From an uncultured Oscillospiraceae bacterium (GTDB lineage Bacteria; Bacillota; Clostridia; Oscillospirales; Oscillospiraceae): a DNA stretch of 33,668 nt. The position numbers and the translations under genes were made by a program. The stretch covers positions 1 to 33,668 of the forward strand of contig CANQPU010000019.1 of the NCBI GenBank assembly GCA_947625815.1, in the 5' to 3' direction. Below, one piece after another: positions 27,205 to 33,668 of this stretch (position 1 is its first letter; every line of letters starts with the position of its first letter). The notes beneath the pieces were generated by a model. It saw only the letters and a program-made list of their open reading frames with translations. It was not told the origin of the DNA and did not search any database.

Positions 27205-27528
27205 ATGCCGCGGGTGAAGTTTCAGACGCTGACGGAGCAGATGTTCTACGCGCTGCTGTGCCTCCGGACGGAGCGGTGCGGGATGGACATCCTGGACCTG
27301 GTCCCGGCCATGACGGGGGACCAGGTGAGCATCGGTTCCGGGACGCTCTACACGCTCTTAGAGCAGTTTTTAGACGCCGGGATGATTCGGAAGACGAAGG
27401 TGGAGGGCCGCCGGCGCAGCTACATCCTGACGGACGCCGGACGGGAGACGCTGAAACGGGAGTACGACCGGATCCGCCGCCAGGCGGAGGATTACAGAAG
27501 GATTTTCGGAGAGGAGGAGTCCAAATGA
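27205..27528 (+). CDS. PadR-family transcriptional regulator
   Basis: Winged-helix repressor of 107 residues. The PadR pattern is visible: LTEQMFYALLCL, an HTH with MDILDLVPAMTGDQVSIGSGTLYTLLEQFLDAGMI-type spacing (key part GSGTLYTLLEQF at 45-56), a wing RRRSYILTDAGRETL (69-83) and a short C-terminal dimerisation helix. PadR proteins usually repress their own gene and a neighbouring membrane or efflux gene and release on binding a small molecule. AAAGGAG precedes the ATG. It overlaps the DUF2812 gene by four bases (ATGA). Three copies of one palindrome at its promoter strongly suggest autoregulation, although the palindrome is unlike the ATGT/ACAT sites known for some PadR proteins. Confidence 0.93.
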   Translation: MPRVKFQTLTEQMFYALLCLRTERCGMDILDLVPAMTGDQVSIGSGTLYTLLEQFLDAGMIRKTKVEGRRRSYILTDAGRETLKREYDRIRRQAEDYRRIFGEEESK

Positions 27529-28913
27529 GAGACACAATACGCAGGCTGGAGTTATATTCCTTCTACGACCACACCGGCCTGGAGCGGCACCTGGAGAGCA
27601 TGGCCGCCAAAGGCTGGATGGTGGAGAAGACGGAGCCCCTCTGGCGCTACCGCCGGTGCGAGCCCCGGCAGGTCCAGTTCACCGTCACCTTTTACCCCCG
27701 GGCCTCCATGTTCGATCCGGAGCCCACGGAGGGGGAGCTGGACTTTCAGGCCTTCTGCCGGGAGACGGGCTGGAAGCTGGCCTGCTCCAGCGCCCAGCTC
27801 CAGGTCTTCTACAACGAGGATCTGAACGCCGTGCCCATCGACACGGACCCCATGACCGAGGTGGAGACCCTCCACCGCACGGCCAAGCGGGCCTATTTCC
27901 CCAGCCTCTTCGTGCTGCTGGCGGTGTGCCTGCTGCAGTTTTATATGCTGATCTCCGACCTCATCACAAGGCCCCTCTACCGGCTGTCCAGCAGCCTGTG
28001 GACCTGCTCCACGGCGCTCTATATCCTCGTGACGGTGCTGGTGATGGCGGAGCTGGTGGGCTACTTCTCCTGGCGGAGACGCGCCCTGAAGGCGGCCCGG
28101 CGTGGGGAGTTCCTGGCCACGAAGGGCCACCGGAGGCTTCAGATCGTCGTCCTCGTTTTGGCCTGCGCGGCGGTCCTCTTCCTCCTGGTGAGCCTGGCGC
28201 TGGAGGCGAACAGCGTTATTCTCGCGTCCTTTGTCCTGATGGCCCTGTGCATGGCGGGCGTGGCGGCGCTGACCTGGGGGATCCGGGCGCTTTTCCGGCG
28301 TCTGAAGGCCCCCAGGAATTTAAACCGCGTCCTGACCTTCGGCATCCCCTTCCTCGTGGGCACCTTCGGCACATGCTTCCTGATTTTCCTCTTTGTCAGC
28401 GGCGTCTCCAACGGGCAGATCCCCCTTGGGAAGGACGCCGGCACCGAGACCTACCAGTTCGGCGGGATCTCCTGGAAGCTCTACCACGACGAGCTGCCCC
28501 TGGTCCTCAAGGATCTGACGGACGCGGACACGGAGGACTACATCCGCGAGCGTGACGGGGACGAGTCCGTTTTCCTCGGGGACTTTGAATACGAGCAGTA
28601 CCCCCGCTGGGACGCGCCGGACCGGTCGGAGCTCCCGCGGCTGGAGTATGAGATCGTCAGCGTGAAGCTGCCGTTTTTCTATGACTTCTGCGTGAACGCA
28701 AAGCTCCGGGAATACAAGGCCGGGGACTGGGAGTGGGTCCCCGCGGACCCCGCCCCCTGGGGGGCTGACAGGGCCTGGGTCCTGACGGACGCCCAGACGG
28801 GGGAGAGATGGGACCAATATCTCCTGTGCGGCGAGGACCGAATCGTGGACATCGCCCTCACCTGGACCCCGGACGAGGGGCAGAGAAGGACGGTGGGGGA
28901 GAAGCTTCTGTGA
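27525..28913 (+). CDS. DUF2812 membrane protein partner of PadR
   Basis: 462-residue protein of unknown function. Residues 1-115 match the DUF2812 pattern as remembered (YSFYDHTGLERHLESMAAKGWMVEK, then YRFxFx-like strands and ETGWKL). Five hydrophobic segments follow at about 125-146, 158-182, 205-226, 229-256 and 269-293, then a soluble C-terminal part of about 165 residues rich in Trp, Asp and Glu (DWEWVPADPAPWGADRAW). The true start is ATG 27525, overlapping padR by four bases; a longer open frame upstream lies in another phase of padR. Such PadR-DUF2812 pairs are common in gut Firmicutes and are thought to respond to envelope or antimicrobial stress, but no activity can be read here. Confidence 0.82.
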   Translation: MRDTIRRLELYSFYDHTGLERHLESMAAKGWMVEKTEPLWRYRRCEPRQVQFTVTFYPRASMFDPEPTEGELDFQAFCRETGWKLACSSAQLQVFYNEDLNAVPIDTDPMTEVETLHRTAKRAYFPSLFVLLAVCLLQFYMLISDLITRPLYRLSSSLWTCSTALYILVTVLVMAELVGYFSWRRRALKAARRGEFLATKGHRRLQIVVLVLACAAVLFLLVSLALEANSVILASFVLMALCMAGVAALTWGIRALFRRLKAPRNLNRVLTFGIPFLVGTFGTCFLIFLFVSGVSNGQIPLGKDAGTETYQFGGISWKLYHDELPLVLKDLTDADTEDYIRERDGDESVFLGDFEYEQYPRWDAPDRSELPRLEYEIVSVKLPFFYDFCVNAKLREYKAGDWEWVPADPAPWGADRAWVLTDAQTGERWDQYLLCGEDRIVDIALTWTPDEGQRRTVGEKLL

Positions 28914-28951
28914 GGCTCTCCCAAAATCGCCGAATTTAGTTGGGCAAATAC

Positions 28952-28979
28952 TTGAATTCACCGAAAGATATGGTATAAT
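28952..28979 (+). promoter_or_regulatory. Sigma-A promoter of fba
   Basis: TTGAAT at 28952-28957, 16-base spacer, TATAAT at 28974-28979 preceded by TGG (extended -10). Confidence 0.85.
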
Positions 28980-29022
28980 ATCCATATGTGGACCCAATTA
29001 CTCAACACAGGAGCTGATCAAT

Positions 29023-29991
29023 ATGCCTTTAGTCACCACCACCGAGATGTTTAAGAAGGCCTACGACGGCGGCTACGCCGTGGGCGCGTTCAACGTCAAC
29101 AACATGGAGATCGTCCAGGGCATCACCGAAGCCGCCCGGGAACAGCACGCGCCGCTGATCCTCCAGGTCTCCAAGGGAGCCCGTGCCTACGCAAACCATA
29201 CTTATCTTGTGAAGCTCGTCGAGGCCGCCGTGATCGAGTGCCCCGATATCCCCATCGCGCTCCATCTGGACCACGGCCCGGATTTTGAGACCTGCAAATC
29301 CTGCATCGACGGCGGCTTTACCTCCGTGATGATCGACGCCAGCTCCAAGCCCTTCAAGGAGAATATCGAGATCACCCGCAAGGTGGTGGAGTACGCCCAC
29401 GACCACGGCGTGGTGGTGGAGGCCGAGCTCGGCTCTCTGGCCGGCGTGGAGGACGAGGTCAACGTCTCCGCCGAGGACTCCAGCTACACCCGGCCCGAGG
29501 AGGTGGAGGAGTTCGTCTCCAAGACCGGCTGCGACTCCCTGGCTATCGCCATCGGCACCAGCCACGGCGCTTACAAGTTCACCGCCGCCCAGTGCACCCG
29601 CAACGAGCAGGGCGTCCTTGTGCCGCCCCCGCTGCGGTTCGACATCCTGGAGGAGGTCTCCCACCGCCTGCCCGGGTTCCCCATCGTGCTCCACGGCTCC
29701 TCCAGTGTGCCCCAGGAGTTTGTGAAGATGATCAATGAAAACGGCGGCAAGATGCCCGACGCGGTGGGCATCCCCGAGGAGCAGCTCCGCAAGGCCGCGA
29801 CTCTGTCCGTCTGCAAGATCAACATCGACTCCGACCTGCGGCTGGCCATGACCGGCTCCATTCGCAAATATTTCGCGGAGCACCCGGATCACTTTGATCC
29901 GAGGCAGTATCTGACCCCGGCGCGCGCCAACATCAAGGCCATCGTGACGCATAAGCTCATCGATGTCCTCGGCTGTGCCGGCAAGGCTTAA
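29023..29991 (+). CDS. fba: Class II fructose-bisphosphate aldolase
   Basis: Zinc-dependent aldolase interconverting fructose 1,6-bisphosphate with dihydroxyacetone phosphate and glyceraldehyde 3-phosphate in glycolysis. The 322 residues show GAFNVNNMEIVQG, the catalytic and metal site HLDHGPDFETC (Asp83, His84), EAELGSLAGVEDE, the metal ligands His181 (GTSHGAYKF) and His224 (VLHGSSSVP), and KINIDSDLRLAMTGSIR near the end. These features fit class IIB. AGGAG lies about nine bases before the ATG. It has its own promoter, and codon use is strongly biased as in highly expressed genes. An attenuator-like element separates it from the next gene. Confidence 0.97.
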   Translation: MPLVTTTEMFKKAYDGGYAVGAFNVNNMEIVQGITEAAREQHAPLILQVSKGARAYANHTYLVKLVEAAVIECPDIPIALHLDHGPDFETCKSCIDGGFTSVMIDASSKPFKENIEITRKVVEYAHDHGVVVEAELGSLAGVEDEVNVSAEDSSYTRPEEVEEFVSKTGCDSLAIAIGTSHGAYKFTAAQCTRNEQGVLVPPPLRFDILEEVSHRLPGFPIVLHGSSSVPQEFVKMINENGGKMPDAVGIPEEQLRKAATLSVCKINIDSDLRLAMTGSIRKYFAEHPDHFDPRQYLTPARANIKAIVTHKLIDVLGCAGKA

Positions 29992-30008
29992 TTCAACATC
30001 GACCGTTG

Positions 30009-30055
30009 GGGAGCGGTTTGGCCTGCCTGCGCCAATGCCGCTCCCAAACCGTTTT
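30009..30055 (+). terminator. Terminator or attenuator after fba
   Basis: Two overlapping, mutually exclusive stems. Stem A: CGGTTTGG (30014-30021) with CCAAACCG (30044-30051), directly followed by TTTTA, the terminator form. Stem B: GGGAGCGG (30009-30016) with CCGCTCCC (30038-30045), extended inside by TTGGC/GCCAA (30018-30022 with 30031-30035); it has no T-run directly after it. Formation of B would prevent A, as in attenuators; alternatively the arrangement is a plain partial terminator. Confidence 0.6.
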
Positions 30056-30073
30056 ACAGGGCGGGGTGAAGCT

Positions 30074-31939
30074 ATGGAAGAGAAAGAGACCGGGAAGCTC
30101 GAAACGGAGCTTCAGGATACGGAGGCCCCCGAAAAGACGGAGCCGGAGGATACCGAGAAGGAAGAGACGGAAGGAGCGGGACCCGAGACGCCGGAGGAAC
30201 CCACCGGGGAAGCGGGGGAGCCGGAGAGCTCGGACGAGCCTGCAAGTACAGGCGCGGCGGAGTTTGAGGACTTCCTCCCCGGGGAGGACGAACCGGAAGA
30301 GAGAGAGGCGCGGGCCGACCGCGGCAGAAGAAGCTCGCCGGTGATCTCAGACGCGGCCCTTCTGCTTCTGACCGCCACGGCGCTGGCCGCCGTGACAGCC
30401 AGCATCGCCGTGGCCATGAGGCTTCAGGATACCCTCTGGCGGGTGGTCATGACGCTGTCGCTGGCGGTGGCCTGCGTGCCCATGATTCCGGGGATCCTGG
30501 GCTTTATCAGGGACCGGGGAAGGGTGCCGGCGGAGCTTGTGATGCTCCTGTCCTCCGTTTTACTCTCGCTGTGCGGCGGCGTGGTGGAGGCGGTGATCGC
30601 CGTCATCATTTTTGACCTGCTGCGCGCCATCATCGATGCCTTTACCGGCCACGAGCTGGGGCTTGTGACCCGGCGGCTTGAGGAGGAGCATGACAGGATC
30701 GAGGACGAGGCGCGGAGGGCCCGGATCGCCAATCAGCTGCGGGAAATCAGGTCTGTCAGACTGCGGCCCATCGTGCTGGAGCGGAAGTTTGACTTTCTGG
30801 CCCTTCTGGTCATGCTGGGACTGGGCGCTTTTCTTTCGCTCATCCCGCCGCTGTTTGATGAGATGAACTTCCTCAAATGGCTGGGGAGGGCCGCCGCGGC
30901 TCTGGCGGTGTGCGCCTATTCCGGAGACGCCGGGGTACTGATGACCTACCTGAACGCCATGGATTCCTGCACGTCGGCGGGTATCTTTTTCGCGGAGACG
31001 GGGACCATGACGGCCGCGTCCGAGATCACCAGCGTGCTCTTCAGCAAGACCGGCACGCTGACGGAGGGCAGATTTCACGTGATCGGCACGGATCCGGTCA
31101 GGATCTCCGAGAAACAGCTCATGTTCCTGGCCGCCTACGCCGGCGCCTGGTCCGAACACCCCATCGACCGGGCCATACGGCAGTATGCCGGGTTCCTTCC
31201 CGACAGATCCCGGGTCCAGCGCCATCAGGAGCGCGAGGGGTACGGCGCCATGGCTCAGCTGGACGGACAGCAGATCATTGCAGTGGGCAACATCGATCTG
31301 ATGGAGGAGCTGGGCGTCCGGGGGGACATGTATATCCCCGGCGAGACCTGCGTTTTTGTGGCGGTGGGGAGGACCTGCGTCGGGCGGATTGATTTTGCCG
31401 ACGACCTTCGGAGCGACGCGGTCAGCACCGTCAACGAGCTGAGGCGGCAGAGGGTCGCCAATGTGGCGCTGATGACCGGCGATAACGCGCTGAACTCCAC
31501 AAACATCGGAAGATCCCTGGGCATTTCGGAGGTCTACTCCGACTGCCGGCCAAAGGACAAGCTCTCCAGGCTCCAGTATATTCTTGATACGCAGGAGCGC
31601 GACGACAGGCTGGCCTTTGTCAGCTCCCAGAGGGAGGATACGGAGCTTTTGGAAATGGCCAACATCAGCGTGGTGCTGGGCAGTAACCCGGACGTCACCG
31701 GGACGTTCCCCGACGTGCTGCTCCCCTCTGAAAAGCTCATTAAGCTCCCGCTGGCGATCAGCATTTCCAGGGCGGTGCGGCGCGTGGTCCTTCTGAACTT
31801 CCTCATCTCCACGGCCGTCAGAGTCCTTGCGGTCATCTTGGCCGCCACGGGCGTGCTGTCGCTCTGGAGCGCGGCGACTATTATGCTCCTGCTGGAGGCG
31901 GGGCTGTTCTTCAATACGAGAGTGCCGGACGAGAGGTAA
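30074..31939 (+). CDS. Degenerate P1B-type ATPase homologue (probable pseudo-enzyme)
   Basis: 621-residue membrane protein with the frame of a heavy-metal P-type ATPase but without its catalytic residues. Residues 1-88 are extremely acidic (Glu/Pro/Thr). Hydrophobic segments lie at about 94-115, 121-145, 152-190, 240-261 and 267-292, and a final pair at about 569-592 and 597-614. The phosphorylation motif reads SKTGTLTEG, with Ser324 where the invariant Asp belongs. The metal-site CPC aligns with Cys280-Ala-Tyr282. GDGxND is replaced by SSQRED (517-522). The actuator domain is reduced to about 50 charged residues (191-239). The N-domain SEHP (360-363), GYGAMAQLDGQQIIAVGN and hinge TGDN (468-471) are kept. 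The frame is intact. A regulatory or binding role is likelier than transport. Confidence 0.85.
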   Translation: MEEKETGKLETELQDTEAPEKTEPEDTEKEETEGAGPETPEEPTGEAGEPESSDEPASTGAAEFEDFLPGEDEPEEREARADRGRRSSPVISDAALLLLTATALAAVTASIAVAMRLQDTLWRVVMTLSLAVACVPMIPGILGFIRDRGRVPAELVMLLSSVLLSLCGGVVEAVIAVIIFDLLRAIIDAFTGHELGLVTRRLEEEHDRIEDEARRARIANQLREIRSVRLRPIVLERKFDFLALLVMLGLGAFLSLIPPLFDEMNFLKWLGRAAAALAVCAYSGDAGVLMTYLNAMDSCTSAGIFFAETGTMTAASEITSVLFSKTGTLTEGRFHVIGTDPVRISEKQLMFLAAYAGAWSEHPIDRAIRQYAGFLPDRSRVQRHQEREGYGAMAQLDGQQIIAVGNIDLMEELGVRGDMYIPGETCVFVAVGRTCVGRIDFADDLRSDAVSTVNELRRQRVANVALMTGDNALNSTNIGRSLGISEVYSDCRPKDKLSRLQYILDTQERDDRLAFVSSQREDTELLEMANISVVLGSNPDVTGTFPDVLLPSEKLIKLPLAISISRAVRRVVLLNFLISTAVRVLAVILAATGVLSLWSAATIMLLLEAGLFFNTRVPDER

Positions 31940-31958
31940 GGAGATCCCTGACAAAATG

Positions 31959-31991
31959 AGGCCCCCGCCGCAGTGGATGCGGCGGGGGCCT
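31959..31991. terminator. Bidirectional terminator between convergent genes
   Basis: A 14-bp stem (31959-31972 pairing with 31978-31991, core GGCCCCCGCCGCA) with loop GTGGA. It lies 20 bases after the ATPase-like stop and 12 bases beyond the end of the minus-strand radical SAM gene. On the minus strand it is followed by TCATTTTG, on the plus strand by TCTGCGCTTTATT. Confidence 0.82.
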
Positions 31992-32003
31992 TCTGCGCTT
32001 TAT

Positions 32004-32606
32004 TCAGCCCTCATAGGCGCGGACGCGGAGCTTTGCGCCAAGGCTCTCAGCAATCCGGCGGCTCTTTTCCTGCTCCTCGGGGCTTGTGACCACGTCCACC
32101 ACGGTCATGACCACGTGGGGGACATAGGGCACGCAGGACCTGGCAAAGGAGAGCATGGCATCGTAAGAGCCTATGCCGAATCTGGGGCGGCAGAGCTTAT
32201 AATAATCCTGGGCGTTCGTCGCGTTGAGGCTGATGGATACGGTGTCGATGAGTCCGGCAAGCTCCGGCGCGGTGGAGCGGCCGTTGATGAGGTCGGAAAG
32301 GCCGTTCGTGTTGATGCGGATGGGGATATCATACCGACTCTTTACATATCCGGCCACCTGGAGGAGATCGTCCAGCCGTTCCGTGGGCTCGCCGTAACCG
32401 CAGAAGACCAGCTCGTCGAATTTGGGAAGATCCCATCGGTCCAGGCTCATACAGACCTCCCGGACCTCAGGCTCCCGCTCGAGCCATAACGAATCCGAAC
32501 CGTAGACGCCGTCGCCGTTTTTCCTGAGGCAGAACGTGCAGGCGCAGGGACAGCGGTTGGTCATGTTCACATAGATCCCGTTTTTGACTTTATACGTGAT
32601 GGTCAT
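32004..32606 (-). CDS. TatD-associated-type radical SAM protein
   Basis: Radical S-adenosylmethionine protein of 200 residues with the cluster motif CPCACTFC (Cys19, Cys23, Cys26). The opening YVNMTNRCPCACTFCLR and the stretch FCGYGEPTERLDDLL fit the small TatD-linked radical SAM family; NGLSDLINGRSTAPEL and VSISLNATNAQDYYKLCRPRFG follow. These proteins are often next to, or joined with, a TatD-like nuclease, but no tatD is in the window. The substrate is unknown. AAAGGAG lies seven bases before the minus-strand ATG at 32606. It follows the nitroreductase by 23 bases and is probably co-transcribed with it. Confidence 0.88.
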   Translation of the reverse strand: MTITYKVKNGIYVNMTNRCPCACTFCLRKNGDGVYGSDSLWLEREPEVREVCMSLDRWDLPKFDELVFCGYGEPTERLDDLLQVAGYVKSRYDIPIRINTNGLSDLINGRSTAPELAGLIDTVSISLNATNAQDYYKLCRPRFGIGSYDAMLSFARSCVPYVPHVVMTVVDVVTSPEEQEKSRRIAESLGAKLRVRAYEG

Positions 32607-32629
32607 TTCAAAGCTCCTTTGAGGTTTTT

Positions 32630-33379
32630 CTACTCCGGTATGAATTCCCCGGTCTCGCCGAAATTCCAGAATCCCCGGACGCCGAGGGCCTCAGCGGCCA
32701 CCTGGAACTGGTATTTGGCGATGCCAAGGTCGTTGTACATCATTTCATTCTTCTTCTCTTTCCACAGTCTGGCTGTCACGAGACCGTCCCGGAAGACGAT
32801 ATTCACCGGCTGCTGGTTCACCGCCGAGGGTCCGAGCCTCACGGCCTCCACGCCCGCACGTACCCAGGCGGGCAGGGAGGCAAAGGGGTAGTCGGACTCC
32901 ACGAAATCCTGGAGCTTGCGGTCCCTGGCGCGGATGCGGGAGCGTATAGCGCGCTGAAGGACGGGAGTTTTCTCCGTGGCGTATCCGACAGGGACAACGC
33001 CCCAGAGCTTCTCGTCCACGCCAAGATCGGGGCTGACGGACTTTTTGTCAAAGGTGCCGGCGACCCAGCAGGTGCCAAGGCCGAGGGAAACGGCGCGCAG
33101 GATCAGCTTTTCACTGAAATATCCCACCATTTCGCCGCCTGTCCGGTCGGATGGGCCTACCAGCAAAACACAGGTATAGACCTCCCCGGAGAACATCCCG
33201 GGGGAGAGCTTCACGGCGGGCGTCCCGGCGCCGGATCCGTCAACGAGCTGGAAATGAAGGCCGAAGGCGTTACATTCATCGACGCAGCTTTGAAGCTCCG
33301 CCACGATCTCGGGCGGGATGGGGAGCTTCCGGAACGAGCGGACCGATATGCGCTTTTGAAGCGCTTCATACTCTGTCAT
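32630..33379 (-). CDS. Nitroreductase-family flavoprotein (TM1586-type)
   Basis: Predicted FMN-binding oxidoreductase of 249 residues. The start MTEYEALQKRISVRSF is the family N-terminus, with Arg and Ser for flavin phosphate. Other marks are SEKLILRAVSLGLGTCWVAGTF, VPVGYATEK, and a second flavin-type stretch VRLGPSAVNQQPVNIVF, typical of the putative TM-nitroreductase subgroup. ATG 33379 is chosen on family grounds. AAAGGA ends 12 bases upstream, and an in-frame ATG at 33391 abuts that site, so the exact start is uncertain. The frame remains open to 33568 but the extra residues are unrelated to the family and run into the RNA candidate. Substrate unknown. Confidence 0.87.
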   Translation of the reverse strand: MTEYEALQKRISVRSFRKLPIPPEIVAELQSCVDECNAFGLHFQLVDGSGAGTPAVKLSPGMFSGEVYTCVLLVGPSDRTGGEMVGYFSEKLILRAVSLGLGTCWVAGTFDKKSVSPDLGVDEKLWGVVPVGYATEKTPVLQRAIRSRIRARDRKLQDFVESDYPFASLPAWVRAGVEAVRLGPSAVNQQPVNIVFRDGLVTARLWKEKKNEMMYNDLGIAKYQFQVAAEALGVRGFWNFGETGEFIPE

Positions 33380-33462
33380 TTTTATGACCATTCCTTTCCG
33401 CTGCGCGTCAAGGCACCAAAGGGGATGAAACACAGGTGTCTCTAACGCAGCAAGTCGTAATT

Positions 33463-33471
33463 TGTTAGAAT
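33463..33471 (+). promoter_or_regulatory. Extended -10 promoter element for the right-end RNA
   Basis: TGTTAGAAT: TAGAAT at 33466-33471 preceded by TGT. No good -35 hexamer is found at the usual distance. The predicted start (about 33478) falls within two bases of the beginning of the closing stem of the RNA candidate. The element also forms an inverted repeat with TCTAAC at 33441-33446. Confidence 0.5.
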
Positions 33472-33475
33472 GTAC

Positions 33476-33668
33476 TTGAGGAAGCAGGCACACTACAGAG
33501 CACGTGGAGGTGAGTAGGCTCAGCCTGGCGCTGGACTGAATTTTTATGTGTGCCGGACGTTCTTTCAAGCACCAATGAGTAGGGCTTTGCGCCCTGTAAC
33601 CTTATCTTTGGAGAGACGGACTACTTCAATCTTTCAGTGAACGTCCAGTCAATGCCTGTTTTCCTCAA
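33476..33668 (+). ncRNA. Structured non-coding RNA candidate, family not resolved
   Basis: About 193 bases without a coding frame, fitting a Y-shaped fold. The closing stem pairs TTGAGGAAGCAGGCA (33476-33490) with TGCCTGTTTTCCTCAA (33653-33668), one wobble and one bulge. Arm 2: GGCACAC (33487-33493) with GTGTGCC (33548-33554). Arm 3 begins at the next base: GGACGTTC (33555-33562) with GAACGTCC (33639-33646), enclosing a rod of CCAA/TTGG, ATGAG/CTTAT and AGGGC/GCCCT (33572-33611). The 6S RNA has a similar length but is a single rod; the raiA motif is another possibility. Neither could be confirmed by eye. The promoter element upstream favours the plus strand. Confidence 0.6.

Noticed and set aside
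28918-28944. Inverted repeat CCCAA/TTGGG after the DUF2812 gene
   Set aside because: Five base pairs with a long loop and no T-run; not a convincing terminator.
33380-33475. Promoter for the minus-strand nitroreductase unit
   Set aside because: Candidates such as TTGCTG-17-TTTCAT are too far from consensus; the inverted repeat TCTAAC/GTTAGA (33441-33469) is noted but not assigned to this gene.

Overview
The window reads as chromosomal DNA of a GC-rich, low-branching Firmicute, most likely a clostridial gut-type bacterium near the Oscillospiraceae. This is an inference. It rests on the classic Firmicutes blocks dprA-topA-trmFO and plsX-rnc-smc-ftsY, a folate-dependent TrmFO, an LCP cell-wall ligase beside nadD/yqeK and rsfS, the Nfn ferredoxin:NADP pair, a PadR-DUF2812 module, strong Shine-Dalgarno sites, and uniformly GC-rich codon use. 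No insertion sequence, phage gene, CRISPR array, tRNA or rRNA was found. Coding density is high and no gene-free stretch exceeds 300 bases.

Layout, left to right. (1) 1-1344: the end of groEL, closed by a very strong terminator. (2) 1402-2865: a perfect-consensus promoter, a structured leader, then rpe-recR and a terminator. (3) 2878-12801: a promoter followed by nine tightly packed genes (HAD phosphatase, TrmH-type methyltransferase, dprA, topA, trmFO, an APH(3')-like kinase, plsX, rnc, an Elp3-like radical SAM protein) and a terminator. (4) 12834-23749: a promoter and an eight-gene run covering chromosome organisation, protein targeting and translation (smc, ftsY, rdgB, yhbY, a fused nadD-yqeK, an LCP protein, rsfS, leuS). 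(5) 23766-24091: rpsU with its own consensus promoter and terminator. (6) 24128-27075: nfnA-nfnB and pcp. (7) 27095-28913: a PadR regulator and a DUF2812 membrane protein behind a promoter carrying three copies of a palindromic operator. (8) 28952-31991: fba, then a degenerate P-type ATPase separated from it by an attenuator-like element, closed by a bidirectional terminator. (9) 33379-32004, minus strand: a TM1586-type nitroreductase and a TatD-associated-type radical SAM protein. (10) 33466-33668: an extended -10 promoter and a Y-shaped structured RNA candidate whose closing stem ends at the last base of the window.

Most genes are housekeeping: DNA topology, segregation and uptake/repair (topA, smc, recR, dprA), RNA processing and modification (rnc, trmFO, the TrmH protein, yhbY, rsfS), membrane and wall assembly (plsX, ftsY, LCP), nucleotide hygiene (rdgB, yqeK), NAD synthesis (nadD), and redox and carbon flux (nfnAB, rpe, fba). 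The items most worth a second look are the P-type ATPase homologue that has lost its phospho-acceptor aspartate, the metal-site CPC and the GDGxND motif (30074-31939), the unassigned structured RNA at the right end, the three-operator PadR-DUF2812 locus, the APH(3')-like kinase inside a core operon, and the attenuator-like element after fba.
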